64,000 bases of DNA, taken from contig CAVYRD010000013.1 of the NCBI GenBank assembly GCA_963770865.1, forward strand, positions 310,001 through 374,000. The letters are read 5' to 3'. Shown one piece after another: positions 9,015 to 17,445 of the stretch. This stretch comes from Miltoncostaea sp963770865. GTDB lineage: Bacteria; Actinomycetota; Thermoleophilia; Miltoncostaeales; Miltoncostaeaceae. Both the position numbers and the translations under genes were made by a program. The notes under the pieces were generated by a model. That model was not told where the DNA came from. It did not search any database and worked only from the letters and a program-made list of their open reading frames with translations. The stretch's first letter is position 1; each line of letters opens with the position of its first letter.

Positions 9015-9809
9015 GTGATCGACCTGCACAGCCACCTGCTGCCCGGAATCGACGACGGGCCCGCCACGATCGGCGACGCCGTTGAGATGGCGAGGGTCGC
9101 CTGGGAGTCCGGCACCCGGGCGATGGTCTGCACCCCGCACATGATCCGCGCGTACCCCACCGAGCCGCGGGCCGTGGGCCTCGGCGTGGCGAAGCTGCGC
9201 ACGGCGCTCGACGAGGCCGGCATCCGGCTGGAGATCCAGCCAGGCGCCGAGATCTCGCTCGACTGGATCGACCGGCTCGACGACGCCGACCTGGCGGCGG
9301 CGAGCCTGGGCGGCGGCGGGCGCTGGCTGCTGCTGGAGATGCCCTTCCGCGGCTGGCCGCTGCGGCTGCCGGAGATCCTGCGCGACCTGGAGATCCGCGG
9401 CTACGGCGCGGTGCTGGCCCACCCCGAGCGCGCCGACGCCATCCAGCGCAGCCCCGACCGCATCCGCGACCTGATCGGCCGCGGGGCGCTGGTGCAGATC
9501 ACCGCCGGATCGTTCCTCGGCGAGCACGGGCCCGCCGCCCGGCGCGCCGGCCTGATGCTGCTGGGCGGCGGTGCGGCGCACATCATCGCCAGCGACGCCC
9601 ACTCGGCCGGCCCGTGGCGGCCGCCCGACCTCGCCGGCGGCATACGCGCGGCGGCGGAGGCGCTCGACATCGACCCGAAGGCCCTCTCCTGGATGGTCGA
9701 TGAGGGGCCCGCGGCGATCCTCTCAGGGGAGCCGGTGCGGCCCCCCAAGATCACCGCGGCGAGAAGGCCCCGGGGGGGCGGGCGTCCGGCGCCCGCCGCG
9801 CCGCGATGA
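9015..9809 (+). CDS. CpsB/CapC-like PHP-domain tyrosine phosphatase
   Basis: Manganese-dependent PHP-fold phosphohydrolase of the CpsB/CapC/YwqE family, which in Gram-positives dephosphorylates tyrosine kinases that control exopolysaccharide export. The 264-residue product opens with the metal-binding motif MIDLHSHLLPGIDDGP from a GTG start, followed by VCTPHMIRAYP, VLAHPERADAI and IIASDAHSAG, the four histidine/aspartate blocks of the PHP active site. The 3' end overlaps the convergent epimerase gene by 59 bp; the last 25 residues are low-complexity. The neighbouring sugar epimerase fits a polysaccharide role, although no kinase or polymerase gene is present in the window. Confidence 0.85.
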   Translation: MIDLHSHLLPGIDDGPATIGDAVEMARVAWESGTRAMVCTPHMIRAYPTEPRAVGLGVAKLRTALDEAGIRLEIQPGAEISLDWIDRLDDADLAAASLGGGGRWLLLEMPFRGWPLRLPEILRDLEIRGYGAVLAHPERADAIQRSPDRIRDLIGRGALVQITAGSFLGEHGPAARRAGLMLLGGGAAHIIASDAHSAGPWRPPDLAGGIRAAAEALDIDPKALSWMVDEGPAAILSGEPVRPPKITAARRPRGGGRPAPAAPR

Positions 9810-10710
9810 CCGACTGGCGCGCGGCCTCCAGGCCGTCGCGCAGCGAGGTCTCCGCCCTCCAGCCGTAGAGGCGCGCGGCCTTCGACACGTCGAGCACGCT
9901 GCGCTGCAGCTCGCCCTGGCGCGCGTCCAGGAACTCGACCTCGCCCTCGTAGCCGAGGCCGGCGATGAGGTCGAGGACGCTCACCTCGACGCCCGCGCCG
10001 ATGTTGACCGTCTCGCCCGGCGCGCCGGCCTCGGCGGCCAGCATCGCGCGCACGACGTCGCCCACGTAGACGTAGTCGCGGGTCTGCAGGCCGTCGCCGA
10101 AAACGCGCGGCTTCTTGCCGTCCAGCAGGAGCCCGCAGAAGATGGCGACCACGCCGGCCTCGCCGTGGGGGTCCTGGCGGGGGCCGTAGACGTTGCCGAG
10201 GCGCAGCACGACGGCCTCGGTGCCGTAGAGGCGCCCGTAGAGGTGGCAGTAGCCCTCGCCGGCCATCTTGCTCATGCCGTAGTGCGAGAGCGGGCGGGTC
10301 TCGGCCGTCTCCGGGCTCGGCACCGGCAGGCCCTCGTACTCGCCGTAGCCCGCGCCGCCCGTCGAGCTGAAGACCACCCGCGCGCCCACGGCGCGTGCCG
10401 CCTCCAACACGTTCACCGTGCCGATCACGTTGACGTCGGCGTCGTAGGCCGGGTTCTCCAGGGCCTTGCGCACGTCGGCCTGGGCGGCCAGGTGGAAGAT
10501 CGTGGTCGGCTTCACCCGCTGCGCCAGGCCGATCAGGTCCTCCGCGGAGCGGATGTCCATCTCGTGCAGCTCGGCGTCGCCCGCGACGCGGATCGCCTTG
10601 CCGTTGGAGAGGTTGTCCACGACGTGGCACTCACGCCCATCCGCGAGCAGCGCGTCGGTCAGGTTGGAGCCGATGAAGCCGGCTCCGCCGGTGATGATGA
10701 CACTGCTCAC
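9751..10710 (-). CDS. NAD-dependent epimerase/dehydratase (GalE-like)
   Basis: Extended short-chain dehydrogenase acting on nucleotide sugars, probably UDP-glucose 4-epimerase or a relative. The 319-residue protein begins at GTG 10710 with the dinucleotide motif ITGGAGFIGSNL, then HLAAQADVRKALENP, the catalytic FSSTGGAGYGEY and YGMSK (Ser/Tyr/Lys), RLGNVYGPRQDPHGEAGVV and TRDYVYVGDVVRAML. The longer frame upstream of GTG 10710 has no family similarity. Position opposite a CpsB-like phosphatase suggests surface-glycan precursor synthesis. The exact substrate cannot be told from sequence. Confidence 0.88.
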   Translation of the reverse strand: MSSVIITGGAGFIGSNLTDALLADGRECHVVDNLSNGKAIRVAGDAELHEMDIRSAEDLIGLAQRVKPTTIFHLAAQADVRKALENPAYDADVNVIGTVNVLEAARAVGARVVFSSTGGAGYGEYEGLPVPSPETAETRPLSHYGMSKMAGEGYCHLYGRLYGTEAVVLRLGNVYGPRQDPHGEAGVVAIFCGLLLDGKKPRVFGDGLQTRDYVYVGDVVRAMLAAEAGAPGETVNIGAGVEVSVLDLIAGLGYEGEVEFLDARQGELQRSVLDVSKAARLYGWRAETSLRDGLEAARQSVIAARRAPDARPPGAFSPR

Positions 10711-10802
10711 GCTGCTACCTTTCGGCCGGTGGAAACGCCATTCGAAGCGGTGGGGAGCATGGCCCACACCGAGGGCGCCGACAACCGCCGAGGGGCCAGG
10801 AC

Positions 10803-10982
10803 GTGACCTCCCCGCCCGGCGACACCGAGCGCCCCGGCGTCTACGCCCGTCTGGCCGAAGAGGCCGAGATCCGGCACGTCCGCCACACCCCCACCCGCGC
10901 CTCGCGGTGGATCGGCTGGGGCATCTGCCTCGCGCTCGCCATCGGGGTCGTGGTCGCCGCCCTGCGGGCCAACCCCTGGTAG
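10803..10982 (+). CDS. small single-pass membrane protein, 59 aa
   Basis: A short gene that reads from GTG 10803 (AGGGG about 7 nt upstream) to TAG at 10982. The product has a charged, soluble first half (GVYARLAEEAEIRHVRHTPT) and one transmembrane helix at the C-terminus (RWIGWGICLALAIGVVVAAL). It sits directly before tmk and overlaps its probable start. Such small tail-anchored proteins next to tmk/holB occur in this kind of actinobacterium, but I know no function. Confidence 0.55.
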   Translation: MTSPPGDTERPGVYARLAEEAEIRHVRHTPTRASRWIGWGICLALAIGVVVAALRANPW

Positions 10983-11590
10983 GGCCGCGGTTCATCGCGC
11001 TCGAGGGCGTGGACGGCAGCGGCAAGAGCACACAGGCCCGGCGCCTGGGCGAGGCGCTGTCCGCCCGCGGGATCGCGGTCACCATGACCCGCGAGCCGGG
11101 CGGCACCGACGTGGGCGAGCGCGTGCGCGACATCCTGCTCGCGGGCGAGCCGGGGGCCCTCAGCCTGGTCGCCGAGGCGCACCTGTTCGCCGCCGCCCGC
11201 GCCGAGCTGGTGCGCCGGGTCGTGCGCCCCGCCCTCGACGCCGGCGGCTGGGTCGTCACCGACCGCTTCCTCGACTCCTCGCTCGCCTACCAGGGCGTCG
11301 CCCGCGGCCTCGGCATCGACGCCGTCCTGGCGGTCAACGCCGACGCGGTCAACGGCTGCGTGCCGGACCTCTCCCTGGTGATCGACGTCCCCGTCGCGCT
11401 CGCCACCGAGCGCCGTTGCGCCCCGCCCGACCGCATCGAGGCCGAGGGCGACGGCTTCCTGGAGCGCGTCGCCGACGGCTACCGCCAGCTCGCCGGGCGG
11501 TTCCCCGAGCGGGTCCGGCTGATCCCCGGCGACGGCGACGTCGAGGACGTCCACGCCCGCGTGATGGACGCGGTGGCCCCCCTCCTGTGA
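10976..11590 (+). CDS. tmk: thymidylate kinase
   Basis: Phosphorylates dTMP to dTDP for DNA synthesis. Conserved blocks: P-loop FIALEGVDGSGKSTQARRL, the DRxxxS region TDRFLDSSLAYQG, and REPGGTDVGERVRDILL. The product is about 204 residues, normal for the family. The start is uncertain: homology begins at PRFIALEG (about 10985) and there is no ATG, GTG or TTG just before it; the nearest candidate is a CTG at 10976, while the next in-frame GTG lies well inside the preceding small gene. The 3' end overlaps holB by 4 bases (GTGA). Confidence 0.9.
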   Translation: MVGPRFIALEGVDGSGKSTQARRLGEALSARGIAVTMTREPGGTDVGERVRDILLAGEPGALSLVAEAHLFAAARAELVRRVVRPALDAGGWVVTDRFLDSSLAYQGVARGLGIDAVLAVNADAVNGCVPDLSLVIDVPVALATERRCAPPDRIEAEGDGFLERVADGYRQLAGRFPERVRLIPGDGDVEDVHARVMDAVAPLL

Positions 11591-12627
11591 TCGCGATCCC
11601 CGGACAGCCGCTGGCCGAGCGGATCCTGAACGCCGCCCTCGCCCGCCCCGAGGCGCCCCAGCAGCTCCTGTTCTTCGGGCCGCCGGACACCGGCAAGCGC
11701 GCTGCCGCCCTGGAGGTGGCGTGGGGCCTCATGGACCCCGCCGGCGTCCACGAGCGCACCCCCAAGGCCCTCGACCTCATCGAGGTCGAGGCCACCGGGC
11801 AGCAGATCATGCTGAGCGACATCGACGAAGCGCTCCAGCGCGTCGCCGCCCGGCCCAACGTCCTGTCCCGCCGGGTGATGATCATCCACGGCGCCGAGCG
11901 ACTGGACGAGGGCTCCGGCGCGCCCCGCCTCCTGAAGGTGCTGGAGGAGCCGGCGCCGCACGCGACGATCATCCTGATCACCGACTCCCCCGTCGATCTC
12001 CTCGACACCCTGCGCTCGCGCTGCCTGCCCGTGCCGTTCCGGACGCTCGGCTGGCGCGCCGCGCGCGAGCGCGTCACCCCCTTCGAGGCGCAGATGCGGG
12101 CGATCGGAGTGGACTTCGGCCTCGCCGCGCTCGCCGGCGAGGACGCACCCGGCGCCCGCGTGGCCCGCATCCAGCAGCGCATGGACGCCACCGCCGGCGA
12201 GCACCCCTCCGAGGAGCTGCTGCGGCTGCGCGCCGAGGCCGAGGCGCTGGCCGGAAAGCGCGGCGAGCGCACCGCGGTCAAGCGCGCCGAGGATCAGGAG
12301 AAGCGCGAGCGCCGGCGCCTGGTGACCGACGGCTGGATCCTCGTGCTCGACGCGGCCGCGGAGACGGCGGGCGACGCCCTGGCCGTCGCGGTCGGCGCGG
12401 AGCGCGCCGTCCGCAACGCCGAGCACATCGACGCGCTGCGGTCGGTCGCCACCCCGGATCGCGCGGAGTTCCTGGAGCGGGCGATCGAGGAGATCCAGCT
12501 GACCCGCTCCGAGCTCGAGCTCAACCCCAAGGTCGAGCTCGCCGCCGAGGCCCTCCTCATCCGCATCGAGAACGCGCGCCGCGGCCACGCCGGCCCGCTC
12601 GTCGCGCCGGGGCGGATCGGCTACTGA
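11587..12627 (+). CDS. holB: DNA polymerase III delta-prime subunit
   Basis: Clamp-loader subunit of the replicative polymerase. The 346-residue product starts at GTG 11587 within the tmk stop (translational coupling, a usual tmk-holB arrangement). It has the AAA+ fold with a degenerate P-loop FFGPPDTGKRAAAL, a Walker B-like RVMIIHGAERLD, the sensor region LLKVLEEPAPHATIILIT and RSRCLPVPF. The middle carries a Lys/Arg/Glu-rich helix, and the C-terminal collar domain is present (ELNPKVELAAEALLI). It is the last chromosomal protein gene before the tRNA used as integration site. Confidence 0.92.
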   Translation: MIAIPGQPLAERILNAALARPEAPQQLLFFGPPDTGKRAAALEVAWGLMDPAGVHERTPKALDLIEVEATGQQIMLSDIDEALQRVAARPNVLSRRVMIIHGAERLDEGSGAPRLLKVLEEPAPHATIILITDSPVDLLDTLRSRCLPVPFRTLGWRAARERVTPFEAQMRAIGVDFGLAALAGEDAPGARVARIQQRMDATAGEHPSEELLRLRAEAEALAGKRGERTAVKRAEDQEKRERRRLVTDGWILVLDAAAETAGDALAVAVGAERAVRNAEHIDALRSVATPDRAEFLERAIEEIQLTRSELELNPKVELAAEALLIRIENARRGHAGPLVAPGRIGY

Positions 12628-12707
12628 GCCCGGGGGGCCGGCGGCGGGTTCGGAAGCGGGCGCCGGGACCGCTATCCTTCGCCCCCGCGGCCTCCTCGGA
12701 GGCCCGG

Positions 12708-12780
12708 GCCGACGTAGCTCAGTTGGTAGAGCACTTCACTCGTAATGAAGGGGTCAGCGGTTCGAATCCGCTCGTCGGCT
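12708..12780 (+). tRNA. tRNA-Thr(CGT), integration target
   Basis: A 73-nt cloverleaf: acceptor GCCGACG/CGTCGGC, D-arm TAGCTCAGTTGGTAGAGC, anticodon stem CTTCA/TGAAG with loop CTCGTAA (anticodon CGT, codon ACG), and T-loop GTTCGAATC. Discriminator T and no encoded CCA. Its 3' 46 bases, plus two bases beyond, recur exactly at 46597-46644, so the gene is the attachment site of the island and its 3' part is supplied by the element. Confidence 0.95.
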
Positions 12781-12782
12781 TC
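12735..12782 (+). repeat. attL: 48-bp direct repeat
   Basis: Left copy of the attachment core. It covers the anticodon arm, T-arm and acceptor 3' strand of tRNA-Thr plus two following bases. The sequence is identical to 46597-46644 and the flanks differ on both sides, which defines the exact crossover segment. Confidence 0.9.
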
Positions 12783-12852
12783 ACGAATAATCCCGTTATG
12801 CAGGGGTTAACGGGTGGCACCGATGGACAGCCGTGACTGCCCGTGTGCGTAG

Positions 12853-14214
12853 ATGTCCGACAAAGGTGCACCCAGAGGTGCACCCACGGTGCACTCGAGG
12901 CGTTACGCTCGAGCGGTGACCGCGCCGGTCCCATCCACACGTGAGCGGGTACAGCGCCAGGTCGCGCCCGGCGTCGTCGAGCGACACCAGGTCGGCTGCG
13001 GCTACGCCCGTGGCCGGCGCCGCTGCGCGTGCCGCCCGGTCTACCGGGCGCGGGTCAAGATCACCGCCGGGGGCCTCACGACGACCTCGACGCGAACCCT
13101 CCCGACGCTCGAGGAGGCCACGGCCTGGATCCAGCAGGCCAAAGAGGAGGCGCAGCGCACCGGGACGATCTCCCGAGCACCCGAACCCGTGCCGGTTCCC
13201 GCCTTCGGCGTCGCGGCCCGTGAGTTCCTGCGCCGCGCCGCGGCCGGCAAGGCCCTGACACGCGCTCGCAAGCCCTACTCCCGCTCGACGCTCGGCTCCT
13301 ACGAGAGCGTGCTCCGCCTCCACGTGCTGCCGCACGTCGACGAACGGCGCTGCATCGCACTCGACGAGCTCTGCGCCGAGCTGATCGAGGGGCGGACGCT
13401 GCAGGCGATGGTCAACGCGATCACCTCGGACGCGAGCCCCGCGCTCGCCCGGGTGGGCGACGCCGCCGCTTCCGCCGTGCTCCGCGATCTCTACGAGCGC
13501 GGTCTCCTGGAGGCCATTCCGTCACGCCCGGTGCTCCCGCCTCCGCCGCCGCCGCGGAGTTCGCGGCTGACGATGGCCGAGGCCGACGCGCTCCTCGCCG
13601 CCGCCGAGGACGACGACCGAGCGAACGGGCGGAGCGTGATGGCGCCCCTGATCGCCCTGCTCGTTAACGGCGGCCTCCGCATCTCCGAAGCGCTCGCATT
13701 AGTCTGGGGACCGCGTGGCGTCGACCTCGATGAGGTGCCGCCCCGGCTGACAATTAGTCGCGCCGGCACCAAGACCGACGCCGGCGCGAGGACGATTGGG
13801 CTCGACTCGGCGACGGCCTCAGCGCTCCAACGGCACCGCGCCGCCACGGGGAGTCCATCCGACGGCGCGCTGGTATTCGCCGACGCACGCGGGGCCCGCC
13901 TCACCCGAGACGGCCGCGTGCGCAGCAGCCTGCGGCGCGTTGCCGACGCCGCGGGGGTTCCGTCGGGCTTTCATCTACTCCGGCACACCCACGGATCGCT
14001 CCTGGCAGACGCCGGCCAGGGGGGCCACGAGATCGCGGCCCGGCTCGGGCACCGCGACGCCGGGTTCACCGCCCGAACCTACGTGCACGCGGATCGCAAC
14101 CGCCTGGCGGACGCCCCGGCCGCGCTGGATGCGCTGCGCGCCCGCGAACGGGCGCGCGCATCACGGATCCCAGAGACGGACGACCCGGGAGCCCGACGGA
14201 ACCCGCCTCGATGA
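12853..14214 (+). CDS. tyrosine recombinase (site-specific integrase)
   Basis: Catalyses integration and excision of the island. The C-terminal domain shows the catalytic pattern: Arg in NGGLRISEALAL, Lys in GTKTDAGARTI, HxxR in FHLLRHTHGSLL, a second His in LGHRDAGFTARTY, and the nucleophile Tyr in that same segment. An SAM-like core-binding domain spans about residues 110-210, and the N-terminus carries a CxC-rich stretch (CGYARGRRRCACRP) that may bind arm sites. The ATG at 12853 has no clear ribosome site and its first codons contain the arm-like repeats, so GTG 12916 may be the true start. The last 54 bases overlap the convergent HTH gene. Confidence 0.92.
   Translation: MSDKGAPRGAPTVHSRRYARAVTAPVPSTRERVQRQVAPGVVERHQVGCGYARGRRRCACRPVYRARVKITAGGLTTTSTRTLPTLEEATAWIQQAKEEAQRTGTISRAPEPVPVPAFGVAAREFLRRAAAGKALTRARKPYSRSTLGSYESVLRLHVLPHVDERRCIALDELCAELIEGRTLQAMVNAITSDASPALARVGDAAASAVLRDLYERGLLEAIPSRPVLPPPPPPRSSRLTMAEADALLAAAEDDDRANGRSVMAPLIALLVNGGLRISEALALVWGPRGVDLDEVPPRLTISRAGTKTDAGARTIGLDSATASALQRHRAATGSPSDGALVFADARGARLTRDGRVRSSLRRVADAAGVPSGFHLLRHTHGSLLADAGQGGHEIAARLGHRDAGFTARTYVHADRNRLADAPAALDALRARERARASRIPETDDPGARRNPPR
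12865..12894 (+). repeat. arm-type repeats near attL
   Basis: GGTGCACCC occurs at 12865-12873 and 12877-12885, and a third GGTGCAC at 12888-12894: a period of 12 then 11 bp, about one helical turn. The same motif with the same 12-bp period lies inside the other end of the element (46516-46536). Position and phasing suit integrase or excisionase arm-binding sites; this role is inferred. Confidence 0.55.
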
Positions 14215-14466
14215 GCGAGTCGCGGTTGCGTTGAGGGGCTGCCCATGGGCCGGGCTCGGCGCGGGGGACGCTGGAAGCATCGTCGCCGGCCGGGTGAAGC
14301 TGGCGAGGTACTCGACCACCGCGTGCTCGGGAATCCGAACCGCGGTTCCGCGCCGCTCCTGGACGTAGGCGAGGCGCCCCTCGCGCATGCGCGCCCGCAC
14401 CGTCCGCGGCGACACAGCCATCCGCTCGGCAGCCTCCTGGACCGTGAGCAGGACGACCCGGGTCAT
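14161..14466 (-). CDS. excisionase-like helix-turn-helix protein
   Basis: A 101-residue protein with an N-terminal MerR/excisionase-type winged helix: LTVQEAAERMAVSPRTVRAR followed by MREGRLAYVQERRGTAVRIP. Proteins of this kind bend att DNA and steer integrases toward excision, or act as small regulators. It lies tail-to-tail with the integrase (overlap 54 bp), and its start overlaps the end of the IclR-like gene by ATGA, so it is the last gene of a minus-strand regulatory operon. The C-terminal 40 residues are low-complexity. Excisionase is the likeliest role by position. Confidence 0.75.
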   Translation of the reverse strand: MTRVVLLTVQEAAERMAVSPRTVRARMREGRLAYVQERRGTAVRIPEHAVVEYLASFTRPATMLPASPAPSPAHGQPLNATATRSSRRVPSGSRVVRLWDP

Positions 14467-15369
14467 GACTTCGGGGAGGGTCGACTCTGCCTCACGCTCC
14501 GCCGCCCGCTCGGCGTGTCCGTGCGGGCCACCGGGGGCACCGGCGGCTCCACCGCTCCGAGCACCGTGATGTCGAGGCGCGGCGGCGCGAGCGCGCCGAG
14601 CGCCCCTCCGAGGGCGTCGGTGATCTTCTGCGCTTCTGAGAGCACGTGGCCGGCGAGCTCCGGCAGGCGCTCGTCCGGGAGATCGGAGACGAATCCGCCG
14701 ATCCCGATCGCCGCGACCGCGCTACCCCGGTGATCGCGCACGACCGCCCCGATCGAGCGGCGGGGAGCGTCCAGCTCACCGTCCTCGAGGGCCCAGCCGC
14801 GCGTGCGGCTGAGGGCGAGCTCTGTCTCCAGCTCTCGGCGATCGGTGATCGTCCTGGCGCTCCAGGCATCGAGGACCACCTCGTCGAGGACGGATGTGGG
14901 TGCTTCGGCCAGGAGGGCCTTTGCCGAGGGCCGTCGCGTGGGCCGGGAAGGCACGTCCGGCAACCAGATCGGGCCCACGGGTCTGCTCGACGTAGACGAC
15001 CCGCGATCCCACCAGCTTTGCGACCAGGCCATGCATGCCGGTCAGCACATGAAGAGCGGGCACGCTCGCTCTGAAGGCCTCCCAGTGGCTCACGGTCGCG
15101 AGCGCGCGCTCGGTCAGCTCTGCCAGGCGACGGGCGCCGAGGCGATAGCGCTTGTCGATCAGGCCGGTCTCGACAAGACCCGCCTCCTGCAGGTGCAGGA
15201 TCAGCTTGTGGGCGTTCGGGGTGGCCAGGCCGATCCGCTCGGCGATCTCCGGCAGGGCGAGATCCGGGGATTCGGCGAGGACGTCGAGAATGGCGAGCGT
15301 CTGCTCGACCGCCTTCACCCGGTAGTGCTCGGACGAAGCCAACGGCGGAGGCTGGCGGCGCCTCACCAT
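14463..15369 (-). pseudogene. IclR-family regulator with a +1 frameshift
   Basis: Starting at ATG 15369 the frame encodes an IclR winged helix (AVEQTLAILDVLAESPDLAL, then EIAERIGLATPNAHKLILHL) and the first part of the effector domain up to HATALGK. Around 14915-14918 one extra G breaks the frame; the other frame then continues with ALLAEAPTSVLDEVVLDA, SIGAVVRDHRG and IGIGGFVSDLP, the rest of the IclR effector domain, and ends at 14463, overlapping the next start. Removing one base gives a full-length protein of about 302 residues. Because coupling to the next gene is intact, a sequencing error is as likely as real loss. Confidence 0.75.
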
Positions 15370-15379
15370 GGAGCGCCGC

Positions 15380-15817
15380 CTACTGCTTCTCCTGTCCTCC
15401 GTTGCGCACGTAGCGCCCGGATGGATCTGGGTCCGAGGAGAGGTACTGCCGAAGGGCCGAGGCGCTCGTGCGCCACTCCTGCCCCTCCTTCCAGGCGGGA
15501 AGACGATCGGCGGCGGCCTCGTGATAGATGGTGTTCGGCTCGACGCGCAGGAACTCGGCGGCCTCCAGGGCCGACAGCTCGATGGGCGACTCGGGGAAGG
15601 CCGGACCCGGTGGCGCTGGCTTGGCCGGTCCCCGCAAGCGCCTGCCGGGCGTCCAGCGGGCGGCGACGGCCTCCGCCAGGAACCTCCACTCCTTGCCGAC
15701 CCGGCGCGCCGGAAGGCGCCCCTGCCGGGCAGCGCGGTGAACCGAGTTGCGGTGCATGCCAAGCCAGTCGGCGACCTCGTCGATCGTCAGGACCGGCTGA
15801 GGTGGTTCGCCGCTCAT
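15380..15817 (-). CDS. tandem helix-turn-helix DNA-binding protein
   Basis: The ATG at 15817 gives a 145-residue protein with two excisionase/HTH_17-type domains in a row: LTIDEVADWLGMHRNSVHRA with RLPARRVGKEWRF, then LSALEAAEFLRVEPNTIYHE with RLPAWKEGQEWRT. A Pro-rich linker separates them. It lies 10 bp upstream of the IclR-like gene on the same strand and probably heads that operon. Two fused wings could recognise a pair of sites on the element. The longer upstream reading frame lacks similarity and was not used. Confidence 0.75.
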   Translation of the reverse strand: MSGEPPQPVLTIDEVADWLGMHRNSVHRAARQGRLPARRVGKEWRFLAEAVAARWTPGRRLRGPAKPAPPGPAFPESPIELSALEAAEFLRVEPNTIYHEAAADRLPAWKEGQEWRTSASALRQYLSSDPDPSGRYVRNGGQEKQ

Positions 15818-15959
15818 GGGCGACAGACTGCCGGACGCGAGGATGGGTGGCGAATCTCCACAGCACGTTCCCAGTATGCCCACCGCTTCAGTGGACTGTC
15901 CAGCACTCCAGGTTATCACAACCATTCCGTAGTCGGATGCATTGTGGTAGACACGCTCT

Positions 15960-16649
15960 ATGGAGGTCTCGATCCGAGAGGCGGCACGCCGACTCAAGCT
16001 GAGCCCGCGGCGCGTGCGCGCTCTCGCGCTCGCGGGCCGCATCCCCGCGCGCCGCATCGACGAGCGCCAGTGGGTCGTCGACGTCGACGCCGCGCAGCTC
16101 GCCGCGTACGCCAGACACGCGCCCGGGCGGCCGCTGTCCGCGCGCTCGTGCTGGGCGCTCCTCGCCCTTGCCGACGGGCACGAGCCCGCGGCGGGGCTCT
16201 CGGCCTCCGAGCGCGCCCGCGCTCACCGGCGGGCGCGGGCGCTGGCAGACGTACCCGTCGGGTGGCTCTCCGGCCGCGCCTCGGTCCATCGCCTGGTGGC
16301 CCACCGCGGCGTCCTCGAGCGCCTGGCCCGCGACGCCCGACTCGTCCTCGCAGGAGCCTCCGCCGCGCAGCATCATGGCGCCGACGTCATCGCCCTGGAG
16401 CGGGTCGAGGCCTACGTCCGCGAGGCCGACCTAGCACCCCTCCTCGCCGACTATGCACTGAGCCCCGCGCTCGCCGGCGCAGAGAACGTCCTCCTGCGCG
16501 TCCCTGCGCCCGCGTGGCCGTTCGACCCGGAGAGTCGGTACGCCCCGGGCGCCGTGGTCGGGGTTGACCTCGTTGATGCCGCGGACGAGCGCAGCGTCCG
16601 TGCGGGGCGCGCCCTGCTTGGCCGGATCATCGCCGAAGCCGCCCGGTGA
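15960..16649 (+). CDS. HTH protein, probable AbiEi-like antitoxin
   Basis: A 229-residue protein with an N-terminal HTH (VSIREAARRLKLSPRRVRAL followed by AGRIPARRIDERQWVVD) and a C-terminal region containing ASVHRLVAHRGVLERLARD and LRVPAPAWPF that I know only from actinobacterial proteins paired with AbiEii-type nucleotidyltransferases. The stop overlaps the GTG of the next gene (GTGA), which fits a two-gene toxin-antitoxin operon where the DNA-binding partner comes first. It diverges from the tandem-HTH gene; the 142-bp gap between them must hold both promoters. Confidence 0.65.
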   Translation: MEVSIREAARRLKLSPRRVRALALAGRIPARRIDERQWVVDVDAAQLAAYARHAPGRPLSARSCWALLALADGHEPAAGLSASERARAHRRARALADVPVGWLSGRASVHRLVAHRGVLERLARDARLVLAGASAAQHHGADVIALERVEAYVREADLAPLLADYALSPALAGAENVLLRVPAPAWPFDPESRYAPGAVVGVDLVDAADERSVRAGRALLGRIIAEAAR

Positions 16650-17377
16650 TCGAGCTCCCTCCCCTCGGAGAGCTCGACGTTGAGCTCTGGCACGCACTCC
16701 TCGACATCGCCGATCGGATGCCGTCGGACTGGACCCTGATCGGCGGCCAGATGGTTCTGCTTCACGCCCTCGAGCACGGGCGCGCGCCGCACCGGGTGAG
16801 CGAGGACCTCGACCTCGTGGTCGACGCGCGCGTTCGGCCGTTGGCGCTTCCCCGCATGCTCTCAACGCTCGACGCGCTCGGGTTCGCCGAGGCCTCGATC
16901 TCACACGACGAGGTGGCCCGCCGCTTCTCGCGCGGTCGCACCAACGTCGATGTGCTCGCGCCCGATGGTGTTGGCTCGCGAGCCGACCTGCGCACGGTCG
17001 GGGCCGCGAAGACCATCGAGATCGGGGGCGGGAGCTATGCCCTCACGCGATCCGGTCCCGTGTGGGTGTCCGCCGCCGGTCGCTCCGGAGAGGTTCCGCG
17101 GCCCGATCTCGCAGGCGCCATCCTCATCAAGGCCGTCGCCGCCACGCGGGACACGCGGCGCGGGCCGGAGCGCCATCTCAATGATCTGGCGTTCCTGCTC
17201 AGCCTCGTCGAGGACCCGATAGCCATGAGGGAGGATCTGGGCGCGAGCAACTGCGCGCGGATCCGCCGAGTGACAGGGGTCCAGGACCGCGGAAGCGAAG
17301 CCTGGACTCTCCTCGGCGACGACGCGGCGGCGGCCGAGGGACACGCCGCCCTCCGAATCATCACCCAGACCTCCTGA
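16646..17377 (+). CDS. AbiEii-like nucleotidyltransferase toxin
   Basis: A 243-residue DNA-polymerase-beta-type nucleotidyltransferase. The catalytic region reads LIGGQMVLLH followed by RVSEDLDLVVD, i.e. the GG/GS helix and the DxD metal site of AbiEii/AbiGii toxins, and LIKAVAATRDTRRGPERHLND supplies the later conserved Lys/Arg helix. AbiE toxins act in phage defence and plasmid or element stabilisation. Coupling by GTGA to the HTH gene supports a type IV toxin-antitoxin unit that could stabilise the island. GTG start at 16646. Confidence 0.75.
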   Translation: MIELPPLGELDVELWHALLDIADRMPSDWTLIGGQMVLLHALEHGRAPHRVSEDLDLVVDARVRPLALPRMLSTLDALGFAEASISHDEVARRFSRGRTNVDVLAPDGVGSRADLRTVGAAKTIEIGGGSYALTRSGPVWVSAAGRSGEVPRPDLAGAILIKAVAATRDTRRGPERHLNDLAFLLSLVEDPIAMREDLGASNCARIRRVTGVQDRGSEAWTLLGDDAAAAEGHAALRIITQTS

Positions 17378-17445
17378 CGAGCGGAGCATCGGCTGCTCGA
17401 AGTCGCCCCTGGCCGGTTCCTTGGTCGGCTTCCCGGAAGATGGGC

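Noticed and set aside
12719..12940. Minus-strand frame with PTSGFEPLTPSLRV
   Set aside because: Translation of the antisense strand of tRNA-Thr; the same peptide appears at the attR copy. Not a protein gene.
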